A stretch of 64,000 bases of DNA, from contig NZ_JAUYRO010000053.1 in NCBI RefSeq assembly GCF_030696805.1, forward strand, positions 1 to 64,000. The letters are read 5' to 3'. This document shows, piece after piece, positions 57,056-64,000 of the stretch. The notes beneath the pieces are model-generated. The model worked only from the letters and a program-made list of their open reading frames with translations. It did not search any database and was not told the DNA's origin. Made by a program: the position numbers and the translations under genes. Source of the stretch: Methyloversatilis sp. GTDB lineage: Bacteria; Pseudomonadota; Gammaproteobacteria; Burkholderiales; Rhodocyclaceae. Numbering within the stretch: the first letter of the stretch is position 1; each line of letters begins with the position of its first letter.

Positions 57056-57237
57056 GTGGTCGGTCCTTTAGAAGATTCTGGGTGCGGCCTGCGAATACCT
57101 CCCCGCGGGCGCTACTCCGCAGGCGATTTGCAAACTTTGATCAGACGACGGCGTTCATTTCGAGGCCGGATCGTCTGCAGGGCAGGCTCCTGCGAAAGAC
57201 GAGACCTTCGTGAGAGCTTCGTTGGCCGGCACATCGC

Positions 57238-58929
57238 TCACGCTGGCTCTGCGTGTTCCACCATCAACTGTATGCGACGCACGCCCTGGTATTCGTTCAC
57301 GTCCAGCCGGTAGGCCGCGTTGACACGGGCCGGCAGGGGTTCCGCGCGGTTGAACCAGATGGCGTCGAAACTTGCGCCGTCCTTCACCAGGGAGAGCTTG
57401 AGGTGCTTGTCCTTCAGCAGACGCTGATTGCGTACTTCGAAGTGATCGGAAAACACCGGCGGCGGAAAGCCCTGGCCCCATATCTCAGCTTCGATCAACG
57501 TCGCCGCGTTGAGGTTCATCAGCGACGCTTCCAGCGCACCGTCGGTTTCTATGGTGCGGGTCAGCGCCGAAGGTTCCACCATCGTGGCGACCGCCTGTTC
57601 GAAGGCGGCTCGAAAGCGGTCGAGATCGTTCTCCAGCAGCGTCAGGCCGGCCGCCATGGCATGGCCGCCGAAGCGGATGATCAGGCCAGGTTCGCGCTTG
57701 GACACCAGGTCGAGCGCGTCCCGCAGGTGCAGGCCGGGAATCGAACGGCCCGAGCCCTTGACTTCCCCCTCGTGGCCGCGTGCGAAAGCGATGGTCGGGC
57801 GATGCGCGCGCTCCTTGATGCGCGAGGCGACGATGCCGATGACGCCCTGGTGCCAGTCCGGGTGGAACAGCGACAACGACTTCGATTCGCCGATGTCGAT
57901 GCCGGCCAGTTGCGCCTCGGCATCTTCCTGCATGCCCTGTTCGATTTCGCGCCGTTCGCGGTTGATCGCATCGAGCTGCTGCGCCAGACCGAGCGCGCGC
58001 GCGAAGTCGTCGGTGATCAGGCATTCGATGCCGAGCGACATGTCCGACAGCCGGCCGGCCGCGTTCAGCCGTGGCCCGAGCGCAAAGCCGAGGTCGAAGG
58101 ACTGTGCCTGCGATGGCTCGCGCCCGGCCGCGGCGAACAGCGCGCGCAGCCCGGGCACCATGTTGCCGGCGCGGATGCGTTGCATGCCCTGGGTGACCAG
58201 AATGCGGTTGTTGTGGTCCAGCTTGACCACGTCGGCCACGGTGCCGAGCGCCACCAGATCAAGCAGATTGCCCAGATTCGGTGCTTCCCGGCCGTCGAAG
58301 GCGCCGCGGCTGCGCAGTTCGGCGCGCAGCGCCAGCATGACGTAGAACATGACGCCGCAGCCGGCGATGGCCTTGCTCGGGAAGTCACAGCCGGGTTGGT
58401 TCGGATTGACGATGACGTCGGCCGCCGGCAGTTTGTCGCCCGGCAGGTGATGGTCGGTCACCAGTACCGACATGCCGAGTTCGTTCGCCCGCGCTACGCC
58501 CTCGACGCTGGCGATGCCGTTGTCCACGGTGATGAGCATGTCCGGTTCGGCGTGCGCTGCCAGATCGACGATTTCCGGCGTCAGGCCGTAGCCATACTCG
58601 AAGCGGTTCGGCACCAGATAGCTCACGTTGGCACCCATGGCGCGCAGCGCCCGGATGCCGATCGCGCACGCGGTCGCGCCATCGCAGTCATAGTCGGCGA
58701 CGATCAGCAACCGGGCGTCGGCTTCGATCGCGTCCGCCAGCATGACCGCCGCGTCGGCCAGCCCGCGCATCGAATCCGGCGGCAACAGCGCCTTGAGCGA
58801 ATAGTCGATCTGGCTGCGGTCCTGCACGCCACGCGCGGCGTACAGGCGGGCCAGCAGAGGGTGCACGCCCTGCTGGGCGAGCATTTCGCTGCTGCGCAGC
58901 GGGACGGGGCGGTTCTTGATGCAGGTCAT
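57238..58929 (-). CDS. recJ: Single-stranded-DNA-specific exonuclease RecJ
   Basis: LLIVADYDCDGATACAIGIRALRAMG (DHH motif); VLVTDHHLPG; RFGGHAMAAGLTL. Confidence 0.97.
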   Translation of the reverse strand: MTCIKNRPVPLRSSEMLAQQGVHPLLARLYAARGVQDRSQIDYSLKALLPPDSMRGLADAAVMLADAIEADARLLIVADYDCDGATACAIGIRALRAMGANVSYLVPNRFEYGYGLTPEIVDLAAHAEPDMLITVDNGIASVEGVARANELGMSVLVTDHHLPGDKLPAADVIVNPNQPGCDFPSKAIAGCGVMFYVMLALRAELRSRGAFDGREAPNLGNLLDLVALGTVADVVKLDHNNRILVTQGMQRIRAGNMVPGLRALFAAAGREPSQAQSFDLGFALGPRLNAAGRLSDMSLGIECLITDDFARALGLAQQLDAINRERREIEQGMQEDAEAQLAGIDIGESKSLSLFHPDWHQGVIGIVASRIKERAHRPTIAFARGHEGEVKGSGRSIPGLHLRDALDLVSKREPGLIIRFGGHAMAAGLTLLENDLDRFRAAFEQAVATMVEPSALTRTIETDGALEASLMNLNAATLIEAEIWGQGFPPPVFSDHFEVRNQRLLKDKHLKLSLVKDGASFDAIWFNRAEPLPARVNAAYRLDVNEYQGVRRIQLMVEHAEPA

Positions 58930-58957
58930 CGGAATTCCGGCAGGCAGGGGCCGCGCG

Positions 58958-59965
58958 TCAGCGCGACGGAACGACGGAAAAGGGACGGCGCCAGAACTTC
59001 ATCAGATCGCGCCGGTGCACGGTGACATCGACGCGGCCGCTGTCGCCGCTCAGTGTCAGGGTTAGCGTCTGCACATCGCCGCGCTTGAGTGCGGCCAGCG
59101 CCGGCGCAATCCACTGTGTGTCGAGCGCGCGGGCAGCGTCTGTCCAGGCTTCGGCATCGAGATAGAGCGAGGGCGCCAGCGCGCAGTCGAGCACCACGAG
59201 ATTGTCGGGCAGCAGCGCCACGCCGACCTGGGCCGGCAGCGGTGCGGTGCGCACGCCGGCAGCCAGTGCCATGCCACGCGCCAGCGCATTGTCGGACCAC
59301 ACCTGGATCGGCCTGGCCTGCGCGCGCGCGACCGCCACGCCTGCGCCCCAGAACCAAAGGCTGTTGATGGCCGGACGCCCGGCTTCTTCACGCGCGGCAT
59401 TCACCGGATGGCTATGAAAAAGCATCTGCGTTTCGTTCATCCACTGACGCACCCTGGCGCCATCCGAACCGGATGGCAGGCGCACGTCGATCTTGCGCCC
59501 TAGCGCACCGCCAGGCGGCGTGGTGATGACCGAAATGGCCTCATGCAGCGCCAGATGGCCGTGGCCGCCGGCGCCCATGTAGAGCCAGCCGACATTGGCG
59601 AAGTGGGCGTTCCACGACGCGCACAGCGCGGCGGCCTCCTCGGCGTCAGGTGCCACATCGGGCCCATCGGTCAGCAGCAGCGCGTCGCGTGCGAAGCGAA
59701 GATGTACGGCATCGGCCGCCAACCACTGCCGGCTGTTGACCGCCTCGCCCTGGCCGGCACGACGCAGCGCGCCGAACGGAGCCCGCTCATCCAGCCCGAA
59801 CAGTGACGCCAGCAGGTATTCGGCCGCCAGCGCCGGCCGCCGCAAAGTGGTGCCGCAACCTGCCAGACGCGACAGCGCCGGCGTCTTCAGCGACAGCAGT
59901 GCGGGTGGATGTTGCGGAGAGGGGGGCCAAAGCAGGCCGGGCAGAACGATGTGCAGGGACATCAT
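58958..59965 (-). CDS. rpfE: RpfE-type conserved protein (phosphoglycerate-mutase-like annotation family)
   Basis: MSLHIVLPGLLWP... and INSLWFWGAGV, adjacent to recJ as in the Xanthomonas rpf region. Confidence 0.7.
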   Translation of the reverse strand: MMSLHIVLPGLLWPPSPQHPPALLSLKTPALSRLAGCGTTLRRPALAAEYLLASLFGLDERAPFGALRRAGQGEAVNSRQWLAADAVHLRFARDALLLTDGPDVAPDAEEAAALCASWNAHFANVGWLYMGAGGHGHLALHEAISVITTPPGGALGRKIDVRLPSGSDGARVRQWMNETQMLFHSHPVNAAREEAGRPAINSLWFWGAGVAVARAQARPIQVWSDNALARGMALAAGVRTAPLPAQVGVALLPDNLVVLDCALAPSLYLDAEAWTDAARALDTQWIAPALAALKRGDVQTLTLTLSGDSGRVDVTVHRRDLMKFWRRPFSVVPSR

Positions 59966-60040
59966 GCAAGTGTACCCCGCCGGCCGGCCGGACTTCGTGG
60001 CTTGCATGGACCGAGGCAGTGGCCCGGTCGGAGTGGATGC

Positions 60041-60220
60041 CTTGGGAGCGGCCTGTGTGGGAGCGGCGACCCACGGCTGGCTCTTCATGGCCAGTCGGCT
60101 TTGTGGACGGCGATCGGCGAGGTTTCTGTGGGAGCGGCGTCCCCGCCGCGATACGGACTTCGCACAGCGAACGTCGCAGCACGGATCGCGGCGGGGACGC
60201 CGCACAGGTGTCGCTCCCAC
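60041..60220. repeat. REP-like repeat cluster (GTGGGAGCGGC family) with long inverted repeat
   Basis: GGGAGCGGC at ~60044, 60059 and 60131; GTGGGAGCGGCGTCCCCGCCGCGAT (60129-60153) inverted against ATCGCGGCGGGGACGCCGC...GCTCCCAC (60185-60220). Confidence 0.85.
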
Positions 60221-60291
60221 GAAGAGCCGTCACCACCCTCCGCCCCCGCCGCCGGCCGGCGGTGAGAGGCATCCGGATCCCCTTCCCAAAA

Positions 60292-60319
60292 GAAAAGCCC
60301 CGCTCTGGGCGGGGCTTTC
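60292..60319 (-). terminator. Rho-independent terminator of efp
   Basis: Minus strand GGAAAGCCCCGCCCAGAGCGGGGCTTTTCT. Confidence 0.9.
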
Positions 60320-60342
60320 CGGTACGGCTTCGATCGAACGAC

Positions 60343-60900
60343 TTACTTCACGCGGTTCTTGTACTCGCCGGTACGGGTGTCGATTTCGATCTTGTCGCCG
60401 ATTTCGCAGAACAGCGGCACCGACACTTCGAAGCCGGTGTTGATCTTGGCCGGCTTGAGCACCTTGCCCGAGGTGTCGCCCTTGACACCCGGTTCGGTGT
60501 AGGTGATTTCGCGCACCACCGAGTTCGGCAATTCGACCGAAATCGCACGGCCTTCGTAAAACACCACTTCGCAGGCCATGCCGTCTTCGACGTAATTCAG
60601 TGCGTCGCCCATGTTCTCGGCGTCGACTTCATACTGGTTGTAGTCTCCATCCATGAACGTGTACATCGGGTCGGCAAAGTACGAGTAGGTGACTTCGCGC
60701 CGCTCGAGGATGACCACGTCGAACTTGTCATCGGCTTTATAGACGGTTTCCTGACCGGAGCCGGTCAGCAGGTTCTTCATCTTCAGCTTGACGACGGCCG
60801 AGTTGCGGCCGGATTTGTTGTAGTCGGCCTTGAGTACAACCATGGCTTCGCTGCCGATTTTCACGACGTTGCCGGCGCGCAGTTCCTGAGCGGTTTTCAT
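60343..60900 (-). CDS. efp: Translation elongation factor P (Arg32 type)
   Basis: [60 protein letters not shown]; residue 32 is Arg. Confidence 0.98.
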   Translation of the reverse strand: MKTAQELRAGNVVKIGSEAMVVLKADYNKSGRNSAVVKLKMKNLLTGSGQETVYKADDKFDVVILERREVTYSYFADPMYTFMDGDYNQYEVDAENMGDALNYVEDGMACEVVFYEGRAISVELPNSVVREITYTEPGVKGDTSGKVLKPAKINTGFEVSVPLFCEIGDKIEIDTRTGEYKNRVK

Positions 60901-61002
60901 GCAGGGTTCGTTCCTGTGGGGAGGGTTGTGATTGAAAGCCGCCGATGTACAGATCGAACCTTTGCAACCCCTGTTGCAACGCCCGCTGCGGCAAACCCGG
61001 CA

Positions 61003-62166
61003 TTATATAGGTGGTTGATTAAACATCACAAGCTGTGTCGCGAGGTCGTCCTGAGCCGCCAGCATGGCCGCCCTCCATCGTGCATGCGATACCAGTCGCG
61101 GCAGGTCGCCGAGCACCGCCTGCCAGTCTTCAACCGACACCGCAGCTGCGCTGTTCCAGCCGCGATGAAGCGCCCGCAGGCGTGTCGCCACTTCGTCGGG
61201 CAGGCCTTCGGCATGGCGGTCGAGGAAGGCGTCGAGCTTGGGAAGGTGGGCGCCCGCGTCCTGCGGGTAGATGTGCCACAGCATGGGCCGGGCGGCCCAC
61301 TGTGCGCGCACGAATGAATCTTCGCCACGGACAATGTTCAGGTCGCACTGCCACAGCAGATGGTCGTAATCGTCCTGGTCCATGAAGGCGAGTACGTGCA
61401 GCGAGAGCGCGCCGCGCCGTACGACGTCCCCGGCGCGCAATGCCCGACCGAGTGCCTCGGCCGCCACCGTCAGCGACCGGCTTTCCGGCACCCACAGTTG
61501 CACCGGTTGCGCATGCGCCGCGAGGGCATCGATCAGCGTCGCGATCGATGGGCTTTCGTAGCTGAACAGCGAAAGCTGCAGCGCCCCGCCGTCGACCGTC
61601 ACGCCAAGTCGCGCCAGATCGCGCTTCCGGGCAGCGGTATCGGCCAGCCAGGCGTCGCGCTGCGCCGGCAGGTCGCGCTCGCGCAGCAGGCCACCGGTGC
61701 GCGCGGTAAAACCGGGAAAGAAGAAGCGCTTGGTCAGCCCGCTCGCCGCGTCGTGCGACGGCAGGCCATGGCAGTCCTCGACCCAGTCTTCAGCACTCAG
61801 GTATTCGAGATTGATCCAGCGTGGCGGCGGGTGCTGCGCCGCCATGGCCGTGACGAAAGCCGGCGGCAGGTCGCAGGCGAAAGCTTCGATGACGCAGCCG
61901 GCGGGCACGCAGGTCGTGGCGTCGTCGGTCCAATGCAGGACTTCGATACCCGGTTCGGCGGCGCCGTGCGGCTTGATGCGCGTCAGCGCATCGGGTGCAT
62001 CGACCCACAGTCTGACGTGCCAGCCATGGTCGCGCGCCAGGCAGCGCGCCAGCCGCCAGCACACGCCGATATCTCCGAAATTGTCGATGACGCGGCAGAA
62101 CAGATCGGCTTCTGGCCGGGGCAGCGACCGCTTCCGTGATGAATCTTGCGTGACAGGGTGCGACAT
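61003..62166 (-). CDS. earP: EF-P arginine rhamnosyltransferase EarP
   Basis: LFCRVIDNFGDIGVCWRLARCLARDHGWHVRLWVDAPDAL; FFFPGFTARTGGLLRE; NIVRGEDSFVRAQWAARPMLWHIYPQDAGAHLPKLDAFLD. Confidence 0.95.
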   Translation of the reverse strand: MSHPVTQDSSRKRSLPRPEADLFCRVIDNFGDIGVCWRLARCLARDHGWHVRLWVDAPDALTRIKPHGAAEPGIEVLHWTDDATTCVPAGCVIEAFACDLPPAFVTAMAAQHPPPRWINLEYLSAEDWVEDCHGLPSHDAASGLTKRFFFPGFTARTGGLLRERDLPAQRDAWLADTAARKRDLARLGVTVDGGALQLSLFSYESPSIATLIDALAAHAQPVQLWVPESRSLTVAAEALGRALRAGDVVRRGALSLHVLAFMDQDDYDHLLWQCDLNIVRGEDSFVRAQWAARPMLWHIYPQDAGAHLPKLDAFLDRHAEGLPDEVATRLRALHRGWNSAAAVSVEDWQAVLGDLPRLVSHARWRAAMLAAQDDLATQLVMFNQPPI

Positions 62167-62251
62167 GCCTTCAAGTCCTGAATCCGGTCGTCGTAAAGGA
62201 AAAGGTATCCGACATCATCCGTCATTACCTGCCCGCTCAAGGAGTCCAGTC

Positions 62252-62458
62252 ATGCCCATGCAGCGTCCGACGTCCGAAGCACTCGGTTTTCGCCACACTC
62301 ACCGCACCCTGCAGGCCGGCGAACACATTCCGCCGATGCCGAGCCTGCTCGACCAGATCGCCCAGATCAATGCGATGGCGCTGGTTGCCGAGGCCGATGG
62401 CGAGGCCGACAATGACGACTGGGCGGGCGACACGGCGATCGACGACGACGAGGATTGA
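62252..62458 (+). CDS. Small acidic protein of unknown function (68 aa)
   Basis: MPMQRPTSEALGFRHTHRTLQAGEHIPPMPSLLDQIAQINAMALVAEADGEADNDDWAGDTAIDDDED; AAGGAG ribosome-binding site upstream. Confidence 0.65.
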   Translation: MPMQRPTSEALGFRHTHRTLQAGEHIPPMPSLLDQIAQINAMALVAEADGEADNDDWAGDTAIDDDED

Positions 62459-62534
62459 ACCGCGCATCGCGGCCACCGTTCAGCCGGCGGGTGTCCCGGC
62501 CGTAAACAGGTCATCTGAACGAAGGACCTGAATC

Positions 62535-63398
62535 ATGCGCGATATTTCTATCGCCACCCTAGACGGCTGGGTGGCGTACATGGGGGACAAGCCCCTGCCG
62601 GTTCTCGCACGCACCGTGCGCGAACTGGCCGTATTGCGCGAGAAGGAAAGCTCGGTCAGCGCGCGCAGCATCGCCCAGGTCGTGCTGCACGACCCGCTGA
62701 TGACGCTGCGGGTGCTCGCCTTCATTGAATCGCGCAATCGTCACAGCCAGCATCACGACATCACGACCATCGAGCGGGCGCTGATGATGATCGGCATTTC
62801 GCCCTTCTTCAATCATTTCGATGGCCTGCCCACGCTGGAAGATCATCTGCACGGGCATCCGCAGGCGCTGCTGGGCGTCATGCGCGTCATTGCTCGCGCC
62901 CGCCGCGCCACCAGCTGGGCCCGTGAGTGGGCGCTCATGCGGCACGACATGGATGTGGACGAAATCACCGTCGCGACGCTGCTGCACGACGTCGCGGAAG
63001 TACTGTGCTGGGTGTTTGCGCCCAAGCTGTCGCTCGACCTGCGCGACCTGCTGCGCGCCAACCCGGGCATGCGCACGGCAGCCGCGCAAAAGGCGGTATT
63101 CAACGTCACCGCGCATGAACTCCAGCTCGCACTGGTGCGCGCCTGGAAGCTGCCGTCACTGCTGGTCGAGCTGATGGATGGTCGGCATGCGGCCACGCCG
63201 CGCACCCGCAACGTGTCGCTGGCGATCGATCTGGCGCGCCACAGCGCCAAGGGCTGGGATGATCCGGCGCTGCCGGACGATTTCGCTGCAATCGAAGCGC
63301 TGCTGCGCGTCAGTCACGAAACCCTGCTCGGCCGGCTGGGGTTGCCGATGGATGGTTCGCCTCCGCCGGCGTTGCCCGACGAGCCCGAGCAGCCCTGA
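62535..63398 (+). CDS. HDOD domain protein
   Basis: PLPVLARTVRELAVLREKESSVSARSIAQVVLHDPLMTLRVLAFIES; TVATLLHDVAEVLCW. Confidence 0.88.
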   Translation: MRDISIATLDGWVAYMGDKPLPVLARTVRELAVLREKESSVSARSIAQVVLHDPLMTLRVLAFIESRNRHSQHHDITTIERALMMIGISPFFNHFDGLPTLEDHLHGHPQALLGVMRVIARARRATSWAREWALMRHDMDVDEITVATLLHDVAEVLCWVFAPKLSLDLRDLLRANPGMRTAAAQKAVFNVTAHELQLALVRAWKLPSLLVELMDGRHAATPRTRNVSLAIDLARHSAKGWDDPALPDDFAAIEALLRVSHETLLGRLGLPMDGSPPPALPDEPEQP

Positions 63399-63433
63399 GC
63401 TTCGGGCTCGGCGTCGCAGGCTACGCGCCAGAT

Positions 63434-64000
63434 TCAGCGCCTGGCTTCCAGCGCTTCCCAGCGCACCATCGCCTGATCGATCAGGGCCGACAGCTCACCC
63501 AGACGCGCGGACACCTTGCTTGCATCGGCCCCCGCACCGGCCGACAGGCGGTCGGTCAGCGTCGCCTGTTCGGCTTCCAGTGTGGCGATCAGGTCGGGCA
63601 GCCCCTCAAGTTCCTTCTGTTCCTTGAAACTGAGCTTTGATTTCGCGGCGGCGGCTAGCGGCTTGTCGCCTCTCACGGCCGGCGCGCTGGCGACTTTCGC
63701 CGCCGCACTGGCCGCGGCCTGCACCGTGGCGCGCTGCGCCACCCAGTCGGTGTAGCCGCCGATGTATTCGCGCCAGCGTCCGTCGCCTTCGTAGGCAACG
63801 GTCTGCGTGACCACGGCGTCGAGGAAGGCGCGGTCGTGCGACACCAGCAGAACGGTGCCGTCGTAGTCCTGCAGCAGCTGTTCGAGCAGATCCAGCGTTT
63901 CCATGTCGAGGTCGTTGGTCGGTTCGTCGAGCACCAGCACATTGGCCGGCCGGGCGAACAGCCGTGCCAGCAGCAAGCGGTTGCGCTCGCCGCCGGACAA
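63434..64000 (-). CDS. uup: ABC-F ATPase Uup (C-terminal part; truncated by window edge)
   Basis: LSGGERNRLLLARLFARPANVLVLDEPTNDLDMETLDLLEQLL; C-terminal coiled coil. Confidence 0.92.
   Translation of the reverse strand: MSGGERNRLLLARLFARPANVLVLDEPTNDLDMETLDLLEQLLQDYDGTVLLVSHDRAFLDAVVTQTVAYEGDGRWREYIGGYTDWVAQRATVQAAASAAAKVASAPAVRGDKPLAAAAKSKLSFKEQKELEGLPDLIATLEAEQATLTDRLSAGAGADASKVSARLGELSALIDQAMVRWEALEARR

Overview
A GC-rich bacterial chromosomal segment, betaproteobacterial in gene content and order (possibly Rhodocyclales; inference only). It is densely coded, mostly with housekeeping and metabolic genes: an IclR regulator, a NarX/NarL-type two-component pair, uvrA, a YajR-like MFS transporter, ssb, trhO, glnE, yhdP-nitrilase-tldD, aroG, a GT39/UbiA pair, murI, a cobalamin adenosyltransferase, a ttuD plus glcDEF glycolate block, corA, a three-gene pnt transhydrogenase operon, arfB, gabD, a TRAP transporter operon, an M48 protease, recJ-rpfE, efp-earP, two HDOD genes and a truncated uup at the right edge. 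I found no rRNA, tRNA, CRISPR array, prophage or IS element. The least ordinary signals are: (1) a tandem array of about seven 68-bp units, headed by one inverted copy, between two convergent genes at 3176-3663, with paired sequence changes in its stem; (2) a FeeM-like N-acyl amino acid synthase/GNAT gene inserted between nitrilase and tldD; (3) a GT39 plus DPPR-synthase-like UbiA pair with a terminator-like hairpin inside the GT39 start; (4) an Ala/Pro/Glu-rich repeat insertion in a TRAP large permease; (5) a 12-bp coding repeat giving a (D/E)(S/T)(K/R)H tail on a DUF2062 protein; (6) an unexplained ~490-bp intergenic region beside murI; (7) dispersed REP-like and heptameric repeats occurring at two loci each. 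All calls come from reading the sequence and the supplied translations; no database search was run.
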